In this document: in pieces, positions 1-11,169 of the stretch | Position numbering within the stretch: the first letter of the stretch is position 1 | Layout: each line of letters begins with the position of its first letter | Origin: Eriocheir sinensis | Taxonomy: Eukaryota; Arthropoda; Malacostraca; Decapoda; Varunidae | Direction of reading: 5' to 3' | Length of the DNA: 64,000 bases | NCBI RefSeq assembly: GCF_024679095.1 | Contig: NW_026111757.1 | Location: 180,001 to 244,000 of the forward strand | Notes under the pieces: generated by a model | Databases searched by the model: none | The model's input: the letters and a program-made list of their open reading frames with translations, nothing else | Told to the model about the DNA's origin: nothing | Program-made: the position numbers and the translations under genes

Positions 1-180
1 CACCACCACCACCCTCACCATCACCACCACTACTACCACCACCACCAAAAACCACCATCACCATCACCACGAACACCACCACCACCACCACCATCACCAC
101 CACCACCACCACCATCACCACTATCACCACCACCACCACCACCATCACCACCACCACCACCACCATCAAAACCACCACCA
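1..180. repeat. CAC/CCA trinucleotide microsatellite
   Basis: Almost uninterrupted (CAC)n with occasional CAT, TAC and AAA interruptions, starting at the first base of the window, so the tract probably extends further left. Typical of crustacean intergenic DNA; no coding meaning is claimed. Confidence 0.97.
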
Positions 181-685
181 CAGAGTGAGGGAAAGTGGTT
201 CTAAGATGGTTGCTGCGCCAGGTAGTTGTCCTCACCCGCCGCAAACCCCACAACACGGAGCGCGCTCTAGGTATATAACCTGTGGGTAAACACACAATAC
301 ATAATATAAATAGAAGAGGAGGAAGGGTGTTGGGGGGAAGGATAGCGAGGGTACGTAACGAGGATGGAAAGTAAGAAGGATTTACAAGTCAAACAGGAAA
401 ACAACACTCAGCGCCTCACGTCACAACACAAAGCTTGTCGGGTGGTCTGAGCGGCTATCAGCTTACGCCCATACTCCGAGCTCTCCTCCCGCGGCCATTC
501 CTCGACATCAGTTGCAATATCGTTACGCCGGACTCACAACGAGCTGTCTATGAACCTCTGTTACTGGTTAATTGCCACGCCCAACAGTTTATACCGTACC
601 TTTTCAGTATTATTATGGCGCATAGAAGTCCAGAAGAACGGAATTGAAGTGAAAGAAGAGGAATTCAGATCAAACGAGTAAGAGT
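181..685. other. intergenic, no gene seen
   Basis: Mixed-composition sequence with one 70-codon open stretch on the plus strand (435-647) that has no recognisable domain and an ordinary composition for chance. I see no RNA gene, repeat or promoter here that I could defend. Confidence 0.6.
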
Positions 686-898
686 TTAGAGGCTGACACA
701 GGTTGAGAATGATAAATAAACAATATAAACATAAATAACAATAAACTCATATATAAATGTAAACTCTAGGTCACTTATGTCACTATTCCGATTCAGTGTA
801 GGAAAAGATTGTGACATCCTGTGAATGAACTTGATGATTTTTGAGAACATGACAAGAGCTGAGGAAGGAAGAGGAAGAAAGAGAGCACGTGTGATAAT

Positions 899-904
<6 letters not shown>

Positions 905-943
<39 letters not shown>

Positions 944-1036
944 ACCAGTAAGACACTTCGCTGACGCGAGCATGATCAGGAAGTAGAGCAAAGGCTTCTC
1001 TCTAATCCAGGCGGAGAGAGTCACCTCTGACCCCCC

Positions 1037-1067
<31 letters not shown>
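905..1067. repeat. (TG)n and (TC)n microsatellites
   Basis: A run of about 19 TG dinucleotides at 905-942 and a run of about 14 CT dinucleotides at 1040-1067, about 100 bp apart. Open frames crossing them on the minus strand are low-complexity artefacts. Confidence 0.95.
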
Positions 1068-1068
<1 letters not shown>

Positions 1069-1296
1069 CACCCTGCCCAGCATAGCACACAGGACGCACC
1101 GGGCCTCGGCAAGTGTATCATTATGCAGATAAACCAAACGGATGCATGTAATAGAAAGAACACAGACGGAGATTAAACAGCGGCCGAGCACCCACTGCAA
1201 GGCAGTGCCTCACTTTTTTTTTTTTTTTAAAGAAAACGTGGATGAAGACGTGGATACGGGAAACACAAGGCCAGGAGGAGCAAAGCTTAATAATAG

Positions 1297-1690
1297 GGTA
1301 GGCGATGGCCGAAGCGACAGCGTACTGGACCCACATTCGCTGCGTGATGGACGACGCGGGTTCGAATCTCACGCTACCACTCGGCTTTTTCGGTCACCGC
1401 CGAGTGGCTTAAAACTACCCACATGCTGTCCTGAAGACCACCCATCAACCCGGACTATAGAGGAAGCCGTCCAAACGAATCAAGTACGAGTTCCGGGGGT
1501 CAGCATGAGCCAACGCAAGATGGCGCCACTATAAACACTGCCTGCGCCAGAACGGCTGGGCTGACCATTAGGCCCCCCACCTGAAGAAGTCTTGGGCCGA
1601 CCATCAGGCCCCATGGGAAGATGCCTACTGGCATGGCGCAATAGGCAACAACGTAAAAAATAAATAAATAAATAAATAAATAAAAATAAC
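1297..1690 (+). mobile_element. tRNA-derived SINE
   Basis: The head has RNA polymerase III-like boxes: an A-box-like TGGCCGAAGCG near 1306 and a B box GGTTCGAATC near 1359. The body (about 1390-1650) is closely related to the minus-strand element at 10517-10875, including the shared stretch around ATGGCGCCACTATAAACAC. It ends in an (AAAT)n tail at about 1654-1690, a usual SINE 3' end. A short poly-T/poly-A tract at 1215-1230 lies just upstream. Established knowledge: tRNA-headed SINEs are common in decapod genomes. I could not define target duplications. Confidence 0.8.
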
Positions 1691-1744
1691 AATAAAATGA
1701 TAGTTATTATAGTAATGGCGTTGGGGATGTTTCATTAGGCATCA

Positions 1745-2280
1745 AAGGATTAATATGAGGCTGGCTTGATGGCAAGGGGAAGGAGGGAAGGAGAGGAGAA
1801 GAGAGGAAAAGGGGAAGGATGGAGGCGGGTGAAGGGGTGGAGGAGGGAAGGTACAGGAGAAGAATAGGAAGGAGGAAATAAGTAAAAGAAGAGTAGGTGA
1901 AAATAGGAAGAGGGGAAGGAGGAATAAAGAGAAAAGAGAGAATAGTAGAGGAGAGATAGTTATGGAGGAAGGAGAAAAGGAATTATGAAAGAAGGATAGC
2001 TGCTGAGGGACAAAGCAAGAGAGAAGAAGCTGAGGGAAGGAAAGATGAAAAGGGAAGTCCAAGAAGGAGAAAACGAGTTAAAATGCAAAGAAAAAAATTC
2101 AGAATTGTGTTTGGATATGACTGAGGCTGAAGAAGGGAAGAAGGGAGGGAAGAAGGGAGAGAGGTAATACAAATGAATGAGTAAAAGGTAGACTGGACAA
2201 AGGAGAGGAAAAATAAAAGCGAAAAGGCAAGAGCAAGAAGGAAGAAAAGAAGTTGAGTAAGAGAGGAGAGTAAAGTTTTA
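1745..2280 (+). repeat. purine-rich low-complexity tract
   Basis: About 530 bp in which the plus strand is almost all A and G (GGA, GAA and AAGA patterns) with few pyrimidines. Long open frames on the minus strand here (Phe/Ser/Leu/Pro-rich) are a by-product of the composition. Such tracts can form triplex DNA, but nothing in the sequence shows that this one does. Confidence 0.9.
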
Positions 2281-2424
2281 TTGTGATTTTTTCCAGTTAC
2301 TTGCCTGTTTCTCCTCATTTTCCTTAACTTTATTTCTGTTGATCTCATAAGTCGAGGAAACATTTGCGGCGAAAGACGATTTTTTGTGTGGACATAAGAG
2401 GAAATGAGAATTCACGAAAAGCTT

Positions 2425-5345
2425 CTACTGTTTAAGAACATAAGAACATAAGAACGCAGGAGTCTGCAAGAGGCCGGTAGGCCTGTATGAGGCAGCTCCT
2501 TTGACCCTAAGCTCCCGTGTATCTAACCCCACCCAATATCGCTGTCCATGAATTTATCTAGTCTATTTTGAATGACAATTGTATTGGCACTCACCACATG
2601 ACTGCTAAGCCTATTCCACTCATCCACCACCCTATTAGTAAACCAATTTTGCCTATGTCCCTGTTGAATCTGAATTTATCCAGTTTAAACCCGTTACTTC
2701 GTGTCCTACCCGGTTCTCTTACCAACAAAACCTTATGAATGTCTCCCTTATTAAAGCCCTTCATCCATTTATAAACCTCGATCATGTCTCCACGCACCCT
2801 TCGCCTTTCTAGAGAATGCAAGTTTAACTGTTTGAGTCTTTCCTCGTATGGCAAGTTTCTCAACCCCTGAATCATCTTAGTCATCCTCCTCTGCACCGAT
2901 TCTAACATTTTGATATCCATTCTATAGTAGGGTGACCAGAACTGAAACGCATAGTCAAGATGAGGTCTAACTAATGCTAAATATAGTTTGAGGAAGACTT
3001 GGGCTTCTGTTGCTTACGCCCTTGAAATAAATCCCAGTACCCTATTACCTCGATTTCTAGCTTGAATGCATTGTGCCCTTGGACGGAGATCAGAGTTCAC
3101 TAAGACCCCTAAATCCTCTCGCACCCAGACCTACTTATGAGAGTGTCATTTAAGCAATAGTTATGTGAGGGGTTGTTCCTACCTACACTCAGAATACTGC
3201 ACTTCCCTACATTGAACTCCATCTGCCATTTATCCGCCCAGTCATACAATCTGTTGAGTTCACCTTGGAGAATGCTAGTCCTGATCCGACTCAATTACTC
3301 TACCGATCTTGGTATCATCTGCAAATTTACTAACATCACTACTAATTCCTGTGTCTAAGTCATTGATATAAATAATAAACAAAAGTGGACCTAATACTGA
3401 ACCTTAGGGACCCCACTCGTAACACATCCCCAGTCAGATCTTTTACCATTGATTTGCACTCTTGCTTCCTATTGCTAAGCCACGCCTTGACCCAGTTCAA
3501 AACTTTACCCTCTACCCGTGAGCCTGTAATTTAAGCAACAGTCGTTGGTGAGGAACTGTGTCAAACGCTTTACTAAAATCAAGATAGATTACATCATAAT
3601 TTTCATCGCTGTCAACCGCCTCAAATACTTTATTGTAGAAGGACAAGAGATTGGTGAGGCATGACCTACCTTTTTTGAACCCATGCTGCGAGTCGTGAAT
3701 TAAGCTATGTTTCTAAATGCTCCTGAATGTTCCTGGCTATTATGGACTCCAGCATCTTCCCTATAACCGATGTTAAGCTAATTGGGCGATAGTTTGAAGC
3801 AACTGACCTGTCCCCTTTAAAAATCGGCGTCACATTAGCTACTTTCCATAGGCTCGGCACATAGTTAGTATTTACCGACATCTTAAAGATGTCGGTTAGT
3901 GGGTCACTGATTATATCACCTAGCTCCTTTAATACCCTCGAAATATCCCGTCAGACCTGGCGACTTGTTCTTCTTAAGCTTATCTATCTCATCCTGAACT
4001 ACTTGCCTGGTAATTATTATATCCCTCAATTTATCGCCATCCCCGCCCTCGTACACCTGAACTCTTCCGGTATAGTCGTTCGATCCTCCTGTGTGAATAC
4101 TGAAAGGAAGTAGTCGTTCAACAATGTGCTCATATTTTCGTAATTTTCTACTAGCTCCCTGTGTTTGATTTCAGCGGTCCAATTTTCTCCCGTGTTTTTG
4201 TTCTATACATCTGAAAGAAGCCCTTAGGATTACTTTTCGCCTCATTTGCTACTTTGATCTCATAGTTCTTTTTGCTATCCTGGTGTTTTTCTTAACTAAT
4301 CTAGATAGTTCGACGTACCGGCCCCTGAGATGTGTTTCCATTCTTGATTTTCTGATAAATTCTTCTTTAACCCAATCTCGTGTTTTAGTCCACGAGTCAT
4401 CCACTTAGGATCATTGTTTTCTTTCTAAGTGTTCGCTGTGGTATATGCTGTTCTTGCCCTCTACTATTACTCTAACTAAATTATTGTAAGACATTTCTAC
4501 CTGGTTCTCCTGACTCTCCAATCCGCAGTTCTGGCCCTCATGAACTCCCTAAATTATCCCAGTTTACCCCTTCAAGATGTCTTCGAAGCCCCTCGTAGTT
4601 TGCTCTTCTAAAATCTGGCACTAACACTGGGTTTGGATCGCGGGTTACCGCCCAGTCTAACCTAAAACGAACCGTTCTGTGATCACTATTTCCTAACTCT
4701 CCGCCCACCTCCAACTCACGTAGCAAGTTCCCATTATTGGTTAGACTAAGTCTAATATGTTATCTCCTCTGGTAGGCTCAGTAACTACCTGCTTAAGGAA
4801 ATTATCTTGTATAACTTCAAGAAAGTCCTCGGCTTCCAGGTCACCCACTAGATCTTCCCAGTCTATATTCCTATAATTAAAGTCCCCCATTACGCAGACA
4901 TTTCTACTCATACTGCCCTGCCAATCTCCTGTAGTAATATACTGTGTCCTGCCTGTTAAGGTTGGTGGCCTGTATATAACTCCTAGAGTTAGTTTTTCTT
5001 TCCCTTTGTAAACGTCCACCCAAACTGATTCTGAATCCATGTTAGTTTTGACTGAGTTGTTAACTAAACATTTAAGTGAGTCTTTAACATATAGCGCAAC
5101 TCCACCTCCCTTTCTGCCCCTTCTGTCTTTGTGAAACATCTGATAACCCGTTATTTCAAATTCTGACCTAAAATTTCTATTAGCAAAGTCTATCCATGTC
5201 TCAGTGATCGCTATTATGTCAAAATTTTCTGAACAAGCTTCACCCCTTAGTAAGTCTATCTTGTTTCTGAGGCTCCTGCTGTTAGTATAGAAGATTCTTA
5301 GCCCGTCCTCTGTTACTCCTCTAGAATTACTTCTAAGCTGCCTGG
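2425..5345 (-). mobile_element. decayed CR1-like LINE retrotransposon
   Basis: Read on the minus strand, the 5' part (about 5330-4740) encodes an apurinic-endonuclease-like domain: the TETW motif near 5200, the GGGVALYV segment, the RPP segment and the GDFN motif near 4880. After 4540 the coding is scattered among frames. Reverse transcriptase thumb-like pieces remain (WADKWQMEFNVGKC at 3294-3109), as does the characteristic C-terminal segment of decapod non-LTR elements (RRMTKMIQGLRNLPYEERL at 2920-2591). The 3' end near 2430 is an octamer repeat (GTTCTTAT on the minus strand), a usual CR1-type tail. Many frameshifts and stops make it inactive. It lies between plain host DNA and the first virus-like sequence, so it may mark or obscure that junction. 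Confidence 0.88.
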
Positions 5346-5572
5346 TTATATTATGAGCTAGATGTCCCCTCCCATTACTCCTCCCATTGCTCCCATTACT
5401 CCTCCCCCCTTCACTAGAAATTTTAGGTTACCTGACGATGTGCAATTATTGTTGTATGTTCTAAGTGTCTTGCATCATGAAATACAGACTGTACATGATG
5501 TTAGTCAAGAGCGCGGCAATCAATGTATTGATTTCATGAGAGAATTGGGTTACCGACAAAGACGTTTGCCTT

Positions 5573-6515
5573 CTATTCTATTGGAAACTTGTCTAAAAGG
5601 ACACCGATGTAAGGTCGAGTTAATCTAGCATAACGAACACTTCTTCTACTAGCGTTGTAAATGTGAATTCTGTTATCTCCCTCCGAACAACACGACCCGG
5701 CATACTCCGATCCTGGTAAGACCATCATTTCCTTATCGTTGACATTCGTTGAAAACGTACCACACATTACATAACGAGCATTAGTAAAAGTTTTTCTCTT
5801 AAAGCCTATTCGTCGAATATGTGTTTGAATCGTCGATAAGATCGCAGGTGTCAGCGTTACGGTTTCACGGGTGCGCATTTCTTTATTCATCGAGACTATG
5901 TTTTCCAATTATAAAATTTAACGATCATTTTTTTTGTTGTCGTAACCATGAGTGTAAATACTATAGTCTTTCGACAAAGAACTGTCATTATCCGTGTTTG
6001 CAAAACTCGGTCTGTCTGCGAACCCTACCTTAGTCCAAGTATTGAACCGATCATCTTTATTGACGAGAACCTGTAATATATCATTTTGGCAATCTCTGAA
6101 CAAGCTACGAGAGCACGTTATCCAGATAAAGAAAGGGTTCCCGTAAACATTCCGCCTTGACGTATGTGTTAACACATCCATATGTGAATCAATGGCTAGT
6201 TGTTTAATGCTCGACTCGGCCAACACGACAGTGATGATAAAAGCAGCCATTTCCCTGGTCTTGCCAATACCTGTTCCATCGCCAATGACAAAACCCCCTC
6301 CATAATTGTTCACTCGTATCTCTTCACGAATTCTCGAGTCATATGTTGCGTTTAACAGAGTTTCAACACTCAAAGAAGGACTCCAACAAGCATGTTTGTA
6401 GTATTGAATTAAAGCTAATCGTACGGCGTGTACTTGTACTTGGTTAATCGAAAAAGGTCGGTAAACTCTTAGGGTACAGGTTACATGCCACTTCTTGACA
6501 CAAGCGCACCGATGT
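5573..6515 (-). pseudogene. strawberry-notch-like SF2 helicase fragment
   Basis: The minus strand is open from about 6515 to 5918 with no ATG at the front. It contains a Walker-A-type loop GDGTGIGKTRE near residue 28 of the 6373-start frame, preceded by INQVQVHAV. Downstream is a PFFIWITCSRSLFRDCQNDI segment, which fits motif Ia of the SBNO (strawberry notch) superfamily-2 family. A second minus-strand piece (5908-5573) lies in another frame with stops in all frames between them, so the gene is broken. The DEAD-box-like motif II and the helicase C domain are not visible. In living members this family unwinds or remodels nucleic acid; here only the N-terminal core survives. The SBNO assignment rests on motif recognition only. 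Confidence 0.6.
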
Positions 6516-6519
6516 TAAA

Positions 6520-6977
6520 GCTTCGCTTTGATAAATTTTAAACGATGGGGTTGGAAACTTAATACAATTTGTTTCACCGTCGTCATCAAATAACTTTGAT
6601 AATAATATTTATGTCTTTGGATTCATTTCTATATTTTTCTAACTCACATGTTTTAAAATAAAAATCAGGCACTACTAAAGTTAAAGTTTATTAAATAGAG
6701 AAAAGAAAAGTTTACATGTAGACTGGAACCCTCGTTCGCCATGGTATAGATATTCAACTGCAACCAACTGCTGTCAACTGTAATTGAATAAAATGATATT
6801 AGTTATGGTCGTTGCTGGCAACCACTTCCCTTCTCCTCCTCTTGTAGTGATATGGGGGGGGTTCTTCTGGGCTCTGGACCACATCTCTACACTTCCATTT
6901 AGAGCTCGAGGAAGGAAGGAAGTGTAACCGTTCCCGAACTCTAGAAATGAATAACGAAAAATATATTACAGACGGTA
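6520..6977. other. gap between gene fragments
   Basis: AT-rich sequence (6520-6700) followed by mixed sequence. A 70-codon minus-strand frame (7011-6799) begins with ATG and has a hydrophobic stretch and a basic RRRR patch, but it overlaps the end of the neighbouring broken gene. I could not decide whether it is coding. Confidence 0.4.
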
Positions 6978-7493
6978 TTAAAAAACTATACGAGTATTTC
7001 GAAACATCCAATAAAAATATATTGGAACGAACTCTTCGTTGCTGGGTGGACGCACACCACCCATCACATGAACTCTATTGTTGAATACAGGTATGGAGTC
7101 GAACGAAGGTGCGACCTGGTACGTCGTGTGGAGGTTCTCGAGGTGCAACGCTAGCACCATACGGAACTCGGACAAAATATCATCCAACGCGATGGACATG
7201 AAACGTATACTCGATCGCAAGGCGTGAGACAGCTTCAATGCAAAATCCCAATGAACGGGTTTGTTCATCTGAATTTCGTCTATTGACTGCATTTCGAGTT
7301 TGGAGAGACTCGTGTCTGCAAACTGATCGTGTTCTAGTGTGCGTTCGAACTGTTGCAGATGTGCCTGGTAGACACTCTTGACTTACAGGCAACTTTTCTT
7401 CAAACCATCTTCAACTCCTTGTTTCAATTCATCTATCAAGGATAAGACTAATTGTTGTTCGTTCGAGAAAACTAATTGTTGTTCGTTAGACAT
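6978..7493 (-). pseudogene. virus-like gene with one internal stop
   Basis: A single minus-strand frame starts at ATG 7493 with a short duplicated motif (SNEQQLV twice). It hits TAA at 7385-7383, then runs open in the same frame for about 135 codons to 6978. The post-stop part looks like ordinary protein (for example MNKPVHWDFALKLSHALRSS). Apart from the one nonsense codon the frame is intact, which suggests recent decay or a sequencing error. I do not recognise the product. It follows the helicase fragment on the same strand. Confidence 0.55.
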
Positions 7494-7683
7494 CGTAACG
7501 GACAGGATGACACTCTGTATTTGTTTAATATAAAAAAAGGTGAAAAAATAAGGTCTTTGATATCGCGGTATAGAACATAAATCACAATTTGTGAAATTAA
7601 AAATATCAAAACGTATTCAATCTAGACACAGATAAGAAAGACTGGAGTTAAATATTTCAAATTTAGTATTAAAACAGACTGGT

Positions 7684-8550
7684 TTGATCCAATATTTCAA
7701 ATTTAGGACTGGGGTCCAATATTGTATTGTTGTTGTTGTTAGTGTTATCCTTTGTCTTTATAACAGAAAGACTGGGGTCCAATATTGTATCGTTACTAAG
7801 TATGTGCCATGTGTTACAATCCCCATGCAGCAGGGAAAGCGGGTAGCGTCCAATTCTGATTCTGGTATATCCGAAACGGACACATCGACATTAGATCTTG
7901 AGTCTTTTCTCTTTTCTTAGATGAAAATGGTAGCTTAGGATAATTCAACCTTTTGTCTATACAACAGAAAGACCGGGGTCCAATATTGTATCGTTGCTAG
8001 GTACTGTGTGCCATATAGCGTCCAATTCTGACTTTGGCTTGCACTTTGAATCTTCTTTCTCATTTAACTTTTTTTAGATGAAAATAGCTAAATTTCTTTG
8101 GTTTTGAAGTGTTTAAAAATTCTATACTTCAAAAAATGTATCAAATTCACACTGCTCAAAAAATATAGTTCAGGGTAAATAAATTATAAATATAATGTAT
8201 CTGATTCGGATGTGTAGAATCGGACGCTCAGTAAGGCAAAGACATATATTCACCTCAATGAAGTTTAGACGACATTCAGACATCAGAATTGGACGCACTA
8301 TAGTACAAAGTCACACATTCACCTCGATCGAGGTTAGATGACATTTGCACTCTTGTACTTTGTGAGTCCTGGTGAATGTTATTTAAGTTTTTGTCTTGTG
8401 AACTTACACTATCGTCTTAACTCTATTGAGGTGAATGTGTGTTTTATCTTAGGAAGCTTACAATGTATAACTCAATCAGTGTTACTCATTTCGGGTGTTT
8501 AAAACCAAAGCTAAGTCTACATTTTTATTGTTAACCTTTTTTTTTAAATG
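7684..8550. other. non-coding with short direct repeats
   Basis: Contains three copies of an ACTGGGGTCCAATATTGTA-type motif (about 7709, 7771, 7972) and a short version of the hr-like palindromic repeats (8215-8460). These use the same CACATTCACCTC / GAGGTGAATGTG halves that are expanded in arm B. No convincing gene. Confidence 0.6.
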
Positions 8551-8586
8551 TACAAAATAATGTCTTACTCTTTCAAGTGCACTTGG

Positions 8587-9165
8587 TTATACATGACTTC
8601 CATTAATAACCAAATGTAATAAGAAAGTCACCAAGTTAGATTTAACAGCAGCAAGCATAGTGTCAAGTGTGTCTGCATCCTTGCAACGAATTCCGATTTT
8701 CTGCACTGTCAATGTAGCGCTAGTTATATCAGACGTCGTCTCGTTGATTGCTTTCCGGTCAAACGACGGAATGGTTACGGTGTGTGTCGTTACTTGCTTG
8801 TGATTTGTGTGAGTCGTTTTAAATGTGGATGTCGGACCTGTGTGAAGCACGACATGATGTGCTGACAAGTGTTCAGCGTCCTTGTCCGCTGGAACCACAA
8901 AAGCCGACACGTCACTAACGTTTGAATCGTCTCTCGAGAAACCGTAACACACGTTGGTGTTACCTATGCCGAAGACAAAATTTAATTTAATCGTTGGACA
9001 ACCTTGTTTTTTCATCCTGGATAAGATTTGATTTTCAACATCACTAGCTTTTAAACTCCTAAGGATGTTGCGGTCTGATCGTTGACCGGCTTCAACCTGA
9101 GCTAAGATGGACATAACCGCTGATACTAACACAGCACCTGAATACTGATCGAAATCGTAATACAC
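8587..9165 (-). CDS. virus-like protein of unknown function (arm A copy, intact)
   Basis: An unbroken minus-strand frame of 192 codons. The first codon of the frame is GTG; the first ATG is 16 codons in, so the true start may be internal or lost. No signal peptide, membrane segment or recognised domain is visible; the middle is Thr/His-rich. The arm B copy (21807-22383) is broken by a 2-base deletion and a stop, so this is the better copy. It abuts, head to head, the gene on the plus strand beginning at 9166. Confidence 0.6.
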   Translation of the reverse strand: MYYDFDQYSGAVLVSAVMSILAQVEAGQRSDRNILRSLKASDVENQILSRMKKQGCPTIKLNFVFGIGNTNVCYGFSRDDSNVSDVSAFVVPADKDAEHLSAHHVVLHTGPTSTFKTTHTNHKQVTTHTVTIPSFDRKAINETTSDITSATLTVQKIGIRCKDADTLDTMLAAVKSNLVTFLLHLVINGSHV

Positions 9166-9655
9166 TTGAAAGCAGAATGATTACATAAATTAAAAAGCAA
9201 GCAGTCAACGCTCTTAAGAGAAGTGGAACTCTTGTGTGACAAATATGAGAAAAACCGACACTATGTGAAAACGGACAACAACGCTAGTGTTAGCGTGGAC
9301 TATAGAGAAGAGTACATATTACGCGTCAAATTGGATGTTTATTTCATACCTACTTTGGGTAAGGTGTACAAGTTCCTAGACAGTGCAGATAAATTCATCG
9401 AATACCTGACAGAGGTAAGCGTCGGATTGCGGTTGAAAGAATGCATACAGATCGTTGTTGGTGTCGAACGTGTCTGTCCTGAGCATTTCTGTTACGAGTT
9501 GCAATATGTGGGACCGATTGGATGTGGTGCTCCAAGCAGATGAGAGTGTTATTCTAGACACTAGATATCGAGAAATGTGTGTATACAACATGGTGATGTT
9601 AAAACATTGTATAGCTGTTGAGGATCAACATCTTTATGATGGATTGTGGTCTTAG
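9166..9655 (+). pseudogene. virus-like gene, decayed arm A copy
   Basis: Corresponds to the open frame at 21806-21213 in arm B. Relative to B, this copy has a stop codon five codons in (9178-9180), a 2-base deletion near 9513 after the VGP residues, and a 1-base deletion near 9652 that ends the frame early. Between the defects the reading is the same protein. Function unknown. Confidence 0.75.
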
Positions 9656-9659
9656 AAAA

Positions 9660-10330
9660 CACCTGTGATTTAGCATGTGTTGATAAGAGATACTACGTCA
9701 CCATTAGTAGTACGGTGGTGTGTGTGGTGGGTGGGTGTGGCCCTGCTAAACTGGGTCCAGATTTACCTGATATATTTGCATTTTATATACATTGTTGAAA
9801 TTATTGCGGAACTAAACCGGGTGTGTGTGGGGTGGGGTGGGTGGGTGGTCGGCGGCGGCGGCGGCTTAGTAGTAGTAGTAGGAGGCTTAAGGCGGGTGTG
9901 AGTGAGTCACCACCTAAACCACCACCACCTAACCTAACCTAAACCACCACCACCACCTAAACCACCACCTACACAGCTGTCACAACCACCCTCTCCCCAT
10001 TCTCGTGGCAAAATTAATTTCGGACTTATTACGAATCACTATATGTCATGACCCCCCTGCAGATCTGGACCCCACTTGGAAAACAAGAGGGAGGGGTGTG
10101 TGGGTGGTAGGGTGGCTCAAACTAGGAGGAGGAGGAGGAGGGAGGGAGGCAACAGATTAGCAGCTGGTGGGTGGGGTGTTGTGGACAAGTTAAAGAACTA
10201 CGATTATAATATCCGTCTGCGTTATTTTCACTTCAGTTGTCTACCATGTTAGAATTTAGAATCAACCCTTCTAGAACTTGGAAATGAAAGTATCAGACAA
10301 ATTTGTAATTCTCCTTATGTTACAATTCTT
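9660..10330. other. GT/GGT-rich spacer with a short TTAGG-type stretch
   Basis: Low-complexity GTGTGG and GGTGGT runs, a mirror ACC-rich run at 9905-9970, and two to three units of CCTAA at about 9930-9945, the arthropod telomere pentamer. The same arrangement is found in arm B near 21000-21060. No gene is apparent. Confidence 0.6.
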
Positions 10331-10333
10331 CAT

Positions 10334-10947
10334 GTGTCTACTAATAAGAAGAGGACCAGTCTTGTTGATTTCCATCAGTTTGTTAAGGTTAATTTACCTG
10401 CCTCCTTAAAATTATATTTTTCTGTCAGCACTAGAAATCATATTTTTAGTTTCATTAATAAAAGTTTTATCATTTCTTCGAATGTGTTCCATTGTGACAT
10501 ATTTCCATCCAATAGGTTTTTTTTTTTTTTTTTTACATTGCAGCCTATTGCGCCGGTAGGCTTCTTCCTGGTGGATCCTAATGGTCGGTCCAAGGCTTCT
10601 TTCCGGTAGGTCCTGATGGTCGGCCCAGCCCGTTCTGGCGCAGGCGAGTGTTTATAGTGGCGCCATCTTGCATTGGCTCATGCTGCCCTCCCAGAGCTAA
10701 TCTTTGATCCTAGAATCTAGAGTCCGAGTTGATAGGTGGTCTTCTGGACAGCATGTGGGTAGTTTTAAGCCACTCGGCGGCGGCTGAAAAATTCCAGCTT
10801 GGTGGCACCGTGCGGGGATTGAACTCGCGTCCTCCTGAACACGAGGCCGTTACTTTGACGACTCAGCCACCGCCTCCTGTGTTAGGTAAGAACGGAATAA
10901 ATGAAGTTTTATTTGGATGTAATTGTGATAACGGGATACAAGGATAA
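10334..10947 (+). pseudogene. unknown ORF interrupted by a SINE
   Basis: Open from 10334 to about 10516 (containing SLVDFHQFVKVN and SVSTRNHIFSF), then interrupted by the minus-strand SINE, and resuming at 10876-10947 in sequence that is contiguous in the two other copies. In arm B (about 20655-20390, minus) an extra A breaks the frame. In the third copy (38236-38032, minus) the frame is continuous but cut at its 5' side. I do not recognise the protein; the frame may be fortuitous, as the opposite strand is also open. Confidence 0.4.
10517..10875 (-). mobile_element. tRNA-derived SINE, minus strand
   Basis: Read in reverse complement it has a tRNA-like head with A box (TGGCTGAGTCG) and B box (GAGTTCAATCC) near 10865-10810, the same body as the SINE at 1297-1690, and an A-tail seen here as T18 at 10517-10534. 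Arm B and the third copy lack it and show the empty site, so it inserted after the segment was duplicated. Relative to the empty site about six bases are missing rather than duplicated. Confidence 0.9.
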
Positions 10948-10984
10948 TAAAAAAGGAAGGAATATTGGGTATATATACAAAACA

Positions 10985-11149
10985 TTAAATCAATGATTTT
11001 ATTATTCTATAAAATAGGGATGGGGGCTCACTTTGTACACTCTTGATGAGTTTCATCCAAGGTGGAAAGTAGTAAATGCCCATTTTATTAGGTATCTTCA
11101 TCTTAATAAATCTAAAACCTAAAAATTCGGTGGTTATATTTGTACTCAT
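10985..11149 (-). CDS. small ORF present in three duplicated copies
   Basis: 54-codon frame beginning with ATG (MSTNITTEFLGFRFIKMKIP). Arm B holds the same frame at 20162-20326 with one residue changed (N to S). The third copy (from 37830) has lost the stop and reads on. Preservation of ATG and stop in two copies is mild support for a real gene; no domain is recognised. The opposite strand is also open here. Confidence 0.35.
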   Translation of the reverse strand: MSTNITTEFLGFRFIKMKIPNKMGIYYFPPWMKLIKSVQSEPPSLFYRIIKSLI

Positions 11150-11169
11150 GTTTTCTAATAGAAAACATG

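Noticed and set aside
1297..1380. A tRNA gene with A and B boxes
   Set aside because: The acceptor stem does not pair and the body continues into a SINE shared with 10517-10875.
1742..2363. Several minus-strand frames rich in Phe, Ser, Leu and Pro
   Set aside because: They come from the purine-rich tract; no folded-protein composition or start context.
5362..5628. Plus-strand frame over the LINE/virus border
   Set aside because: Its first part is LINE-derived Pro-rich sequence and its end overlaps the helicase-like fragment; I could not find independent support.
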